A DNA stretch of 10,739 nucleotides from Clostridia bacterium. Lineage in GTDB: Bacteria; Bacillota; Sulfobacillia; SLMV01. Shown here piece after piece: positions 1 to 6,981 of the stretch (the first letter of the stretch is position 1; each line of letters begins with the position of its first letter). The DNA lies in contig SLGS01000047.1 of assembly GCA_007136565.1 (NCBI GenBank), positions 1 through 10,739 of the forward strand. Direction: 5' to 3'. Both the position numbers and the translations under genes were made by a program. The notes below the pieces were generated by a model. It was not told the origin of the DNA. It saw only the letters and a program-made list of their open reading frames with translations, and did no database searches.

Positions 1-780
1 CGTTTCGCCCCGGCGGTGAGCGCCATTATTCTCGGATCCGTGGGGTGGGTTGTCGCCTTGAACAAGAAACCGGACCTGGTTTCGTGGGTGAGGAATTCAC
101 GGATTTTCGAGATGCTTTCGAGGAACGCATCCCAGGGGGATCCCCCTTCCGAGGATGACGATACTTGCGAGGTGCCGAAGATATTGGATTCCAGCGCCAT
201 AATCGATGGAAGGATTGCCGATGTAGCGCGAACGGGTTTCCTGGATGGTCCCCTCGTGATACCTTCTTTCGTCCTCGATGAAGTGCAAAGAATAGCCGAC
301 TCCTCCGACGGTATGAAGAGGGGACGGGGTAGGCGCGGTCTAGATATCTTGAACAAGATGCAAAAAGAACTCGATATCGAAGTCCGGGTCGAGAGGATGG
401 ATTTCGACGAGGGAACACCGGTTGACTCCAGGCTCCTGGAAGCCACGCGCCGGTTCGGTGGGAAGGTGGTCACCAACGATTACAATCTCAATAAGGTGGC
501 CGGTCTTCAGAATGTCCCGGTACTCAACATCAACGATCTGGCCAATGCGGTCAAGCCGATGGTTATTCCCGGGGAAGAGATGGATATCTTCCTGCTCCGC
601 GAAGGCAAGGAGGAGGGGCAGGGAGTCGGGTACCTCGACGACGGTACCATGGTCGTGGTGGACGATGCCAAAAGACACGTCGGCGACACGTTGTCCGTCG
701 TCGTAACCAGTGTCCTGCAAACGTCGGCCGGGCGCATGATTTTCGCTCGACCGTATGCGGGGGCGGATGATCCATCGTGA
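1..780 (+). CDS. PIN/TRAM domain protein, YacL type (5' end outside window)
   Basis: The reading frame is open from base 1, so the gene is cut by the window edge; 259 residues are visible. The GTG at 16 is an internal codon, not a convincing start. Visible residues 6-20 (around SAIILGSVGWVVAL) look like the end of the last membrane helix; the YacL family has an N-terminal membrane part that would lie upstream. A charged linker leads to a PIN domain at about 60-185. Its acidic residues are in ILDSS (D63), VLDEV (E94), VDSRLLE (D142) and TNDYNLNK (D160), the usual PIN metal-binding pattern. A TRAM domain, probably RNA-binding, follows at about 190-251. Family knowledge suggests a membrane-anchored RNase or RNA-binding protein, but the substrate is unknown. 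The stop overlaps the ispDF start (GTGA). In Bacillus, yacL also sits just before ispD. Confidence 0.9.
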   Translation, partial: RFAPAVSAIILGSVGWVVALNKKPDLVSWVRNSRIFEMLSRNASQGDPPSEDDDTCEVPKILDSSAIIDGRIADVARTGFLDGPLVIPSFVLDEVQRIADSSDGMKRGRGRRGLDILNKMQKELDIEVRVERMDFDEGTPVDSRLLEATRRFGGKVVTNDYNLNKVAGLQNVPVLNINDLANAVKPMVIPGEEMDIFLLREGKEEGQGVGYLDDGTMVVVDDAKRHVGDTLSVVVTSVLQTSAGRMIFARPYAGADDPS

Positions 781-1976
781 CTGATGTGCTGGATGCCAGC
801 GTGGGTCTCGTCATAGCGGCGGCTGGTGTCGGTCGCCGTATGGGTGGTGTCGACAAGGCACTCCTCAGGATTCGAGGGAAGACCCTCGTGGAGAATTGCC
901 TCGACAACCTGGGAGGGTATCCCGGGGTTTGTGCCGCTATCATAGTTGGACATCGAGGCTGTGTAGACGAGATTCGTTCCGAGGTGGGGCAGCACCCGAG
1001 ATGTTTCCCGGTGGAAGTCGTAGAAGGTGGTCCAACCCGGGCAGAATCCGTGGATCTGGGTCTGAAATCCCTCGGGGAGCGCGGTGATTTCGTAGCCATC
1101 CACGATGCCGCCCGGCCCTTCGCATCCGGGGATCTGCTGAGGCGCCTTGTGGAGGCCGCCAAGGACTCCGGGGGAGCTATACCGGGCTTACCCGTTACCG
1201 ATACAATTAAGTCCGTTGCCGCTGGAGGGTCCGTCGACGACGTGGTTACGACGCTCGATCGTTCCCTCTTGCGGGCCATCCAGACCCCCCAGGTTTTTCG
1301 CCGCGATCTGATCATCGACGCCTACGAAGTGCTTTCCGATCGCCTTGGGGAGTTTACCGATGATGCATCTCTGTTGGAGGAACGGGGTCATCGCGTGGTA
1401 CTCGTCGATGGTGAGGAGGAGAACGTGAAGTTCACATCCAGACGTGACCTTCTGTCCGTGGATTCTCCGTCCAACTTGGGGGGATTGACGCGAACCGGTA
1501 TCGGCTACGACAGCCACCGCCTGGTAGCGGGGCGACCGCTTATCCTGGGTGGTGTACGAATCCATTCCCCAAGGGGCCTGATGGGTCACTCCGACGCGGA
1601 TGTCTTGTATCATGCCATCACCGATGCCTTGCTCGGTGCCGCTGCCCTGGGGGATATCGGGAGTCACTTTCCCCCGAGTGATCCGCGGTATAGTGGAATG
1701 GACAGTGCAAGGATTCTCTCGTCGGCGGTCGGCATGCTGCGCGAGAAGGGATACCGCCCGGTTAACGTGGATAGTACGGTGGTGCTGGAGCAGCCGCGAT
1801 TGTCGCCCTACATCGAGGATATGAGAAAGAATATATCTCGAATTACCGGTATGCCCCCGGTTAACGTATCCGTAAAGGCCAAGACCGATGAAGGCATGGG
1901 GCCCATCGGCAGGATGGAGGGAGCCGCCGCCTGGGCGATTTGCTCCATCGCTACCCTGGAAGAAGCGTCCGTGTGA
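777..1976 (+). CDS. ispDF: Bifunctional IspD/IspF enzyme (MEP isoprenoid pathway)
   Basis: The 399-residue cytoplasmic enzyme fuses two non-consecutive MEP-pathway steps. Residues 8-226 are IspD (MEP cytidylyltransferase, making CDP-ME). They carry the nucleotide-binding AAAGVGRRM motif with K27, EGGPTRAESV (82-91), HDAARPF (109-115) and ENVKFTSRRDL (215-225). Residues 239-396 are IspF (cyclodiphosphate synthase). Its metal ligands are D245 and H247 in GIGYDSHR and H279 in LYHAITDAL, and GHSDADVL (270-277) is also present. The family's C-terminal TTTEKLGFTGRGEG-like loop reads KTDEGMGPIGRMEG here, a moderate divergence. IspE, the enzyme acting between the two, is not in the window. Fused IspDF is known from alpha- and epsilon-proteobacteria and some other phyla. 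The GTG start at 777 overlaps the upstream stop by four bases, implying translational coupling. Confidence 0.96.
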   Translation: MTDVLDASVGLVIAAAGVGRRMGGVDKALLRIRGKTLVENCLDNLGGYPGVCAAIIVGHRGCVDEIRSEVGQHPRCFPVEVVEGGPTRAESVDLGLKSLGERGDFVAIHDAARPFASGDLLRRLVEAAKDSGGAIPGLPVTDTIKSVAAGGSVDDVVTTLDRSLLRAIQTPQVFRRDLIIDAYEVLSDRLGEFTDDASLLEERGHRVVLVDGEEENVKFTSRRDLLSVDSPSNLGGLTRTGIGYDSHRLVAGRPLILGGVRIHSPRGLMGHSDADVLYHAITDALLGAAALGDIGSHFPPSDPRYSGMDSARILSSAVGMLREKGYRPVNVDSTVVLEQPRLSPYIEDMRKNISRITGMPPVNVSVKAKTDEGMGPIGRMEGAAAWAICSIATLEEASV

Positions 1977-2018
1977 GCATGGTCCCTGACTTGTATTCGG
2001 GCACAGGAGGTGTATTGG

Positions 2019-3494
2019 TTGGTCCTGTTCATTAGCAATACCCTGTCCGGTGAAAAGGAGCCCCTGAAGCCTCGGAAACCGGGCGAAGTTGACATATATA
2101 TTTGCGGCGTCACGCCCTACAGTGATACCCATCTCGGCCACGCCAGACCATCGGTATTTTGGGATTCCGTTCGGCGGTACCTGGAGTTCCGGGGAGTCCG
2201 GGTTCGAGTAGTTCAGAATGTCACCGATGTCAACGAAAAGGTGTTGGCGAGGGCTCAACTGGAGGGTGTGAGCGAAAGGGAACTGGCCGACAGGTATTAT
2301 AGCAATTACGAAGACTTGATGGTCAGGCTCGGAGTGCAAGAGCCCGATTCCGCTCCGTGGGTGTCCGATCACATCGATGGCATCATCGATGCCATCTCGG
2401 ACCTATTGGCAAACGACCACGCCTACGAAGTCGAAGGGGACGTGTACTTCGATGTGACGAGCTTTCCGGATTACGGACGGTTGTCCGGGCAGTTGCCCGG
2501 GGATCTCAAGGCGGGCGCGCGACTCGCGGTCAACGATCGCAAGCGCCATCCGGCGGATTTTGCACTGTGGAAGTCGTCGAAAGCCGATGAGCCAGCATGG
2601 GATAGTCCGTGGGGGAGGGGGCGTCCCGGGTGGCATATCGAGTGTTCGGCCATGTCCAGCGAATACCTGGGGTTCGGTTTCGACATCCACGCCGGCGGTG
2701 TTGATCTCATCTTCCCCCATCACGAAAACGAACGAGCCCAAAGTGAATCGCTGAGTGCCTGCTCGGGTCCCATAGCCAGGTACTGGGTTCATCACGGCAT
2801 GGTCAGGGGAGAAGACGGAAAGATGTCAAAGTCCCTGGGCAACTTCGTCACGGTGGAGGATATCCTCGAGAGATTTGAGCCCGAGGTATTGCGGTTTTTC
2901 CTCCTGAGCGCTCAGTACGCTAAGCCCCTGGTGTACTCCGAGGACAGGATGCTGCAGGCGGAGAAGGCCTGGCAACGATTGGGGCACGCAGTCGGACACA
3001 TGAACGAGATCGTGGCCTCGGGTTTCCGATCAGGGGCTGACACGAATGATGAAGGTACCGGCAAAAAGATAGCCGAGATAACCGAATCATTGATGAGAGA
3101 TTTCTGCTCGGCCATGGATGACGATCTGAACACCGCCAGGGCGACCGCAGCGATCTTCGAAGCCATACGTGAGGTGAACGCCTTGACCAATACGGCGCAG
3201 TTTTCTCCGTCGCGGCAGGCTCTCCTCGCCCTGGAGGACCTGCTGGATAAACTGGAGATATCGAGCAGGATACTGGGCATATGGCCCGGAGATAGTATGG
3301 AGGGGATCGACGTGTTCGATGAATCCCACGAGGAATCGCTCCTGGATTTGCTGGTGAAAGTCCGGGATAGGGCCAGGGAGGAGAAAGCCTTCGACTTGGC
3401 GGACATGATAAGGGATGGATTGGTTGAGCGGGGCTTTGTCCTCGAGGACACGCCAACGGGCACCAGGATCAGGCGGGGGAACGATGACGAATGA
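2019..3494 (+). CDS. cysS: Cysteinyl-tRNA synthetase
   Basis: This class I aminoacyl-tRNA synthetase charges tRNA-Cys. The preferred start is TTG at 2019, because AGGAGG at 2005-2010 lies 8 bases upstream; a GTG at 2010 would overlap that ribosome binding site. This start gives 491 residues. The zinc ligands C29, C209 (in ECSAMS), H234 and E238 (in PHHENE) then fall almost exactly at the E. coli positions (28, 209, 234, 238). The HIGH motif is HLGH (38-41) and the KMSKS loop is at 268-272. The C-terminal half holds the helical DALR-type anticodon region (FCSAMDDDLNTARATAAIFE). The length is normal and no domain is missing. A 42-base gap without a terminator separates it from ispDF, and its stop overlaps the thyX start by four bases. 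Confidence 0.96.
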   Translation: MVLFISNTLSGEKEPLKPRKPGEVDIYICGVTPYSDTHLGHARPSVFWDSVRRYLEFRGVRVRVVQNVTDVNEKVLARAQLEGVSERELADRYYSNYEDLMVRLGVQEPDSAPWVSDHIDGIIDAISDLLANDHAYEVEGDVYFDVTSFPDYGRLSGQLPGDLKAGARLAVNDRKRHPADFALWKSSKADEPAWDSPWGRGRPGWHIECSAMSSEYLGFGFDIHAGGVDLIFPHHENERAQSESLSACSGPIARYWVHHGMVRGEDGKMSKSLGNFVTVEDILERFEPEVLRFFLLSAQYAKPLVYSEDRMLQAEKAWQRLGHAVGHMNEIVASGFRSGADTNDEGTGKKIAEITESLMRDFCSAMDDDLNTARATAAIFEAIREVNALTNTAQFSPSRQALLALEDLLDKLEISSRILGIWPGDSMEGIDVFDESHEESLLDLLVKVRDRAREEKAFDLADMIRDGLVERGFVLEDTPTGTRIRRGNDDE

Positions 3495-4213
3495 AAGTTA
3501 GCCTCTTGCAGCATACCCCCGAGCCGGACAGGACCGTGGCCATGGCCGCCCATCTTTGCTATTCCCCAAGTTCCATCGAGGATCTGAGGGTCCGCATGGA
3601 GGATTCCGAGGTGGCCAGGCTCGTCGGGCTGATACGGAGCATGGGCCATCTCTCTCCCTTCGAACATGCTCACTTCACCGTGGGAATTGAAGGCTTGAGC
3701 CGGGTGACCTCCCACCAGCTGGTGCGGTCCAGGATCGCGAGTTACTCTCAGCAATCCCAAAGATATATCGATCAGCGGGGCTTCGAGTATGTCACTCCAC
3801 CGACCGTTCGCAAGGATGCGGGGCTGCTCGAGAGGTTCAGACAACACATGGATGATAGCCGCGACCTATATCGAGAACTCAGGGATGCGGGGATTCCGAG
3901 GGAAGATGCTCGTTTCGTTCTGCCGAGCGCGGCGAGTTCCAACATCGTCATGTCGAAAAATGCTCGCGCCTGGCTGGAGTGGTTCGAGCTGCGCACGTGT
4001 ACCAGGTCCCAATGGGAGATTCGCATCCTGGCGAACCGGATAATGCGACTGCTTCGGGGGGTGGCCCCCCATTTGTTCGAGGTTTCGGGTCCTCCCTGTA
4101 TTACACAGTCTCTGTGTCGAGAAGGGAAGATGAGTTGCGGGAGAATAGATGTTATGACGGTGGATCGGCTTCCGTACAAGACCCCCGGAGTAAAGGAAGT
4201 AGAAGATAAATGA
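3491..4213 (+). CDS. thyX: Flavin-dependent thymidylate synthase ThyX
   Basis: It makes dTMP from dUMP using FAD, NADPH and methylene-tetrahydrofolate. The 240-residue length fits the family. Residues 53-63 (HLSPFEHAHFT) and 175-203 (QWEIRILANRIMRLL followed by VAPHLFE and GPPC) are typical. The signature RHR-x7-S appears at 79-89 as RSRIASYSQQS, with serine replacing the usual histidine. The codon is TCC, two base changes from a His codon, so a single sequencing error would not explain it. The C-terminal part has three cysteines (C203, C209, C216) around EGKMSCG, a pattern I associate with clostridial-type ThyX. The ATG at 3491 overlaps the cysS stop (ATGA) and the stop overlaps the rlmB start in the same way, indicating translational coupling. 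I see no thyA, but the window is too small to judge its absence. Confidence 0.95.
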   Translation: MKVSLLQHTPEPDRTVAMAAHLCYSPSSIEDLRVRMEDSEVARLVGLIRSMGHLSPFEHAHFTVGIEGLSRVTSHQLVRSRIASYSQQSQRYIDQRGFEYVTPPTVRKDAGLLERFRQHMDDSRDLYRELRDAGIPREDARFVLPSAASSNIVMSKNARAWLEWFELRTCTRSQWEIRILANRIMRLLRGVAPHLFEVSGPPCITQSLCREGKMSCGRIDVMTVDRLPYKTPGVKEVEDK

Positions 4214-4965
4214 GCCTCGAGGCGATTTGGGGTAGACGAACGATTCACGAAGCCCTTAGAGCCGGACGCCGTCGCATACATGAGATTTACGTGGCCGAGG
4301 GAGTGAAGGATCGAGAGATCTCCGAAATACTCGAACTTTGCGCATCCTCGGGAGTTTCGGCGCAGTACATCCGCAGAAGTATCATGGACGAGCGCGCTCC
4401 GGATTCCGTACACCAAGGAGTCGTGGGGATGTTCGATCCATATCCCTACGCTTCGATTCCTGAAATGTTGTCCTTGGCCTCGGCGCGTGGTGAAGATCCG
4501 CTATTGATCCTGGCTGCGCATATCGAGGATCCCCACAACCTCGGTTCAATACTGAGAACGGCTGAGTGTGCCGGAGCCCACGGGATAATCCTGCCCAAGC
4601 GGCGATCAGCATCCGTTACCCCCGCGGTGGTTCGGGTTTCCGCGGGCGCTTCAGAACACCTGCGAGTTGCGCGCGTAACCAACCTCGTCCGCACGGTGGA
4701 GGAGCTGAAGGAGGAGCGTCTTTGGGTCTTTGGGGCCGAGGTCGGGGGAGTATCGCTATACGACGCCAATCTCGCGGGAGGCTTGGTACTATGTGTCGGC
4801 GCTGAGGGCGTTGGGTTACCCCGGCTGCTGCGCGAAACCTGCGACGAATTGATCGAGATACCATTGCGAGGACGTGTGGAGTCCCTGAACGTCGGTGTGG
4901 CGGCCGGAGTAGTGGTTTACGAAGCGATAAGAAGAAGGATGTCGGAGCCGGGAACGCATGGGTGA
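4210..4965 (+). CDS. rlmB: 23S rRNA 2'-O-methyltransferase, RlmB/TrmH (SpoU) family
   Basis: This 251-residue SPOUT-class methyltransferase uses SAM to 2'-O-methylate ribose, probably guanosine 2251 (E. coli numbering) of 23S rRNA. Residues 3-77 form the SpoU substrate-binding domain (IWGRRTIHEALRAGRR start). Residues about 97-240 form the knotted catalytic domain. Motif 1 is EDPHNLGSILRTAE with N110 and R116. Motif 2 is GAEGVGL (197-203). Motif 3 is IPLRGRVESLNV followed by GVAAGVVVYE (217-238). The family includes close paralogues such as TrmH and YsgA. Position next to cysS and sigH, as for Bacillus rlmB (yacO), and the N-terminal domain favour RlmB. Its ATG overlaps the thyX stop. No terminator follows; a promoter begins 18 bases after the stop. 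Confidence 0.9.
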   Translation: MSLEAIWGRRTIHEALRAGRRRIHEIYVAEGVKDREISEILELCASSGVSAQYIRRSIMDERAPDSVHQGVVGMFDPYPYASIPEMLSLASARGEDPLLILAAHIEDPHNLGSILRTAECAGAHGIILPKRRSASVTPAVVRVSAGASEHLRVARVTNLVRTVEELKEERLWVFGAEVGGVSLYDANLAGGLVLCVGAEGVGLPRLLRETCDELIEIPLRGRVESLNVGVAAGVVVYEAIRRRMSEPGTHG

Positions 4966-4982
4966 TGGGAATCCGCCAAAGG

Positions 4983-5012
4983 TTGACCAGGCCCGGTCGC
5001 TGGAAGTATAAT
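4983..5012 (+). promoter_or_regulatory. Sigma-70-type promoter for sigH
   Basis: TTGACC (4983-4988) and a perfect TATAAT (5007-5012) are separated by 18 bases. The expected transcript start is near 5019, leaving a leader of about 190 bases before the sigH start. It lies just after the rlmB stop with no terminator before it, so sigH may also be read through from the upstream operon. Called from consensus match only. Confidence 0.65.
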
Positions 5013-5018
5013 GTCGAA

Positions 5019-5207
5019 GACGCTAAGGGCTTCTTTTCCCTGTATTGGCGGTATTGACGGCCCCGGCGCATCCTTGGACAGATCGATTTCCGTGAACGGC
5101 GAGATTGGTGTTGATCCTTCTTAATTCCTTTCGAGTGCAACTACGATATATCGGTCCACCGAATCTTTCATGACTGTCGAGTCCTCGAGAAGTGGAGGAT
5201 GGTATAG
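5019..5207 (+). promoter_or_regulatory. Long untranslated leader of sigH
   Basis: About 190 bases carry no credible gene. The distal part has two interrupted dyads with 5-base arms and 2-base centres: TCGGTCCACCGA (5151-5162) and TCGAGTCCTCGA (5177-5188), with centres 26 bases apart. A GATATATC palindrome (5145-5152) abuts the first. TCCTC (5182-5186) can pair with GAGGA (5195-5199), which contains the sigH Shine-Dalgarno sequence, across an 8-base loop. The second dyad would compete for the same bases. No known riboswitch class was recognised. Regulation here is inference. Confidence 0.35.
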
Positions 5208-5867
5208 GTGAGCATTCACCCCCAGGTGGATTTCTATCCTGCGGAGTATGAGGCGATGATCGATGAAGATCTGGTGGAGGTGGCCCGGGGAGGAAGTCAC
5301 AAGGCTCTCGAATACCTAATGCTGAAGTATAAGAATTTCGTACGCGCCAAGGCGCGCAGCTACTTTCTCGTGGGTGCGGATCGCGAGGACATAATCCAAG
5401 AGGGTATGATCGGGCTATATAAGGCCGTGAGGGACTTTCGCCCGGACAAACTCTCGTCCTTCAAGGTTTTCGCCGAGTTATGCATACAGCGCCAGATCAT
5501 CACGGCGATTAAGACCGCCACGAGGCAGAAACACATTCCTTTGAACTCATACGTTTCCCTGAATAAACCCATTTATGACGAGGACTCGGACAGGACATTG
5601 ATGGATGTGCTGGCGGGAAGTAGGATATCGGATCCCGAGCAGCTCATCATTTCGCGCGAGGAGTTTCACCAGATAGAAAAACGGATGGGCGAAATGTTGA
5701 GCGATCTGGAGTGGCAGGTACTGATGGCATATCTCGATGGTCAATCCTACCAGGAGATAGCGGAGGATATCGGTCGCCACGTGAAGTCCGTGGACAATGC
5801 ACTCCAGAGGGTCAAGCGCAAGCTGGAGCAGTATCTCACCGAATCCGAGGACGCTGCGTATCTGTAG
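5208..5867 (+). CDS. sigH: RNA polymerase sigma-H factor (SigH/Spo0H family)
   Basis: The 219-residue alternative sigma factor directs RNA polymerase to its own promoter class. Region 2 (about 22-110) contains ALEYLMLKYKNFVRAKARS, then GADREDIIQEGMIGLYKAVRDF (core binding) and RQIITAIKTATRQKHIPL (the -10 recognition helix area). This resembles Bacillus SigH very closely, as does the following SYVSLNKPIYDEDSDRTL segment. Region 4 (about 155-210) has a helix-turn-helix around YQEIAEDIGRHVKSVDNALQ. The GTG start at 5208 has GGAGG at 5194-5198, 9 bases upstream. In Bacillus this factor controls entry into sporulation and competence. Nothing in the window shows sporulation, and SigH homologues also occur in non-spore-formers, so the regulon is unknown here. 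It has its own promoter upstream and an intrinsic terminator downstream. Confidence 0.95.
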   Translation: MSIHPQVDFYPAEYEAMIDEDLVEVARGGSHKALEYLMLKYKNFVRAKARSYFLVGADREDIIQEGMIGLYKAVRDFRPDKLSSFKVFAELCIQRQIITAIKTATRQKHIPLNSYVSLNKPIYDEDSDRTLMDVLAGSRISDPEQLIISREEFHQIEKRMGEMLSDLEWQVLMAYLDGQSYQEIAEDIGRHVKSVDNALQRVKRKLEQYLTESEDAAYL

Positions 5868-5901
5868 GTAAGTTAGAATTGGAAATGATTTGGATGTCCA
5901 T

Positions 5902-5940
5902 GGGGTCTTTCCGGTCGGAGCCGGAAGGACCCCTGTTTTC
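5902..5940 (+). terminator. Rho-independent terminator after sigH
   Basis: A 13-base-pair stem (5902-5914 with 5921-5933) has a single G-U wobble and a 6-base loop, and is followed by TGTTTTC. It starts 34 bases after the sigH stop and cleanly separates sigH from the exporter unit. Confidence 0.9.
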
Positions 5941-5957
5941 GTGGGGGGGAGAATTCG

Positions 5958-5986
5958 TTGACAGTGTCCACTGACCGGGCTAAGAT
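5958..5986 (+). promoter_or_regulatory. Sigma-70-type promoter for the ABC exporter unit
   Basis: A perfect -35 hexamer TTGACA (5958-5963) is followed after 17 bases by TAAGAT (5981-5986), a 4 of 6 match to the -10 consensus. The expected transcript start is near 5993, about 59 bases before the first gene. It lies 18 bases after the sigH terminator tail, as expected for a new transcription unit. Confidence 0.65.
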
Positions 5987-6051
5987 CTTATTGGCTCGAG
6001 GATGCAGGTTCATGGATTGTCTGCGTGTTTCGCGAGGGAGAGGGAGTCGAC

Positions 6052-6981
6052 GTGGACGAGATTCTATCGGTTCGGGAAGTATCCAAGTCGTATGGCGGGA
6101 AGGTCGCCGTGGATCGGGTATCCTTCGACATGATGCGCGGTGACATCCTGGGATTGCTCGGTCCCAACGGCGCCGGCAAGACCTCCATCATCAGGATCAT
6201 CATGGGCATCATTGCGGCGGACGCCGGTACCGTATCACTGTTTTCCCACGATGGGCGTGGAGCCATGGACAAGGCTCGTGTCGGGTATCTCCCCGAGGAG
6301 CGGGGCTTGTACGAGGATTCCAGGGTCATCGACAATTTGGTGTACTTGGCCTCGCTGAAAGGGATGAACCCGGCGGCGGGGCGGAGGAAGGCGCTGCAAT
6401 GGCTCGAGCGCTTATCGTTGGCAGAAAACGCCGGGCAGAAACTGGAACACTTGTCGAAGGGGATGCAGCAGAAGGTCCAATTCATCGCTTCGGTACTTCA
6501 CGACCCGGACTTGCTGGTCTTGGACGAGCCGTTTTCCGGCTTGGACCCCGTCAACCAGGATCTTTTCAAAGATCTTATCAGGGAACTACGGGATGAGGGC
6601 AAGGCGATTCTTCTCTCTGCCCACCAGATGAACGTGGTCGAGGAACTCTGCGATCGCATATTCCTGATAAACCGGGGTAGGGAAATACTCTACGGGGATC
6701 TCTCCGAAATCAAGAGATCTCACCGCGAGAGCGTTATAGACTTCTCCTTCGATCCCGAATCAAACCTGGGCTTTTTGGATTCCTTGTCCGATATTCGCGT
6801 GGTGGGCCGGCGTAATGGTTCGATATCCCTTCGATACGCCGGTGATAGGGAGCCCATCGATATAGTGTCCTTTTTGTCGAGCCACATCACCCTGGAGGAA
6901 GTCTCAGTGCGGAAGCCCCCGTTGCACGAGATCTTCGTCGGTACCGTCATGGAACGGGGAGATGAAATTGAAGAGATTTGA
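6052..6981 (+). CDS. ABC-2 exporter ATP-binding subunit (NatA/YhaQ type)
   Basis: The 309-residue cytoplasmic ATPase powers the membrane partner encoded next. Walker A is GPNGAGKT (37-44). The Q-loop region reads YLPEERGLYE (79-88), with Glu in place of Gln, as is typical of this subfamily. The signature is LSKGMQQK (134-141), Walker B is LLVLDE (154-159) and the switch histidine is H191. The C-terminal 90 residues match the extra domain of NatA/YhaQ-like ATPases (DUF4162 type). The GTG at 6052 is chosen because AGGGAG (6041-6046) lies 5 bases upstream; a GTG at 6025 in the same frame has no good ribosome binding site. The 3' end overlaps the permease gene by 20 bases. The substrate cannot be read from sequence. 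Family members export sodium, antibiotics or peptides, or have unknown cargo. Confidence 0.92.
   Translation: MDEILSVREVSKSYGGKVAVDRVSFDMMRGDILGLLGPNGAGKTSIIRIIMGIIAADAGTVSLFSHDGRGAMDKARVGYLPEERGLYEDSRVIDNLVYLASLKGMNPAAGRRKALQWLERLSLAENAGQKLEHLSKGMQQKVQFIASVLHDPDLLVLDEPFSGLDPVNQDLFKDLIRELRDEGKAILLSAHQMNVVEELCDRIFLINRGREILYGDLSEIKRSHRESVIDFSFDPESNLGFLDSLSDIRVVGRRNGSISLRYAGDREPIDIVSFLSSHITLEEVSVRKPPLHEIFVGTVMERGDEIEEI

Noticed and set aside
1188..2372. Long minus-strand open frame of 394 codons opposite ispDF and cysS
   Set aside because: It is the antisense shadow of two clearly functional genes. Its translation has no recognisable domain and it spans a gene boundary.
5158..5165. Possible sigma-H-type -10 (ACCGAATC) upstream of sigH, suggesting autoregulation
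   Set aside because: The GAAT core fits loosely, but no AGGA-type -35 is present at the right distance and the following base is not the preferred one.
4966..5207. Search for a tRNA, 4.5S or 6S-like RNA in the rlmB-sigH gap
   Set aside because: No cloverleaf, TTC loop or recognisable SRP RNA loop is visible, only short local hairpins.
5883..5974. Short reading frame starting near 5883 between sigH and the exporter
   Set aside because: It runs straight through the terminator hairpin and the TTGACA promoter and has no ribosome binding site.
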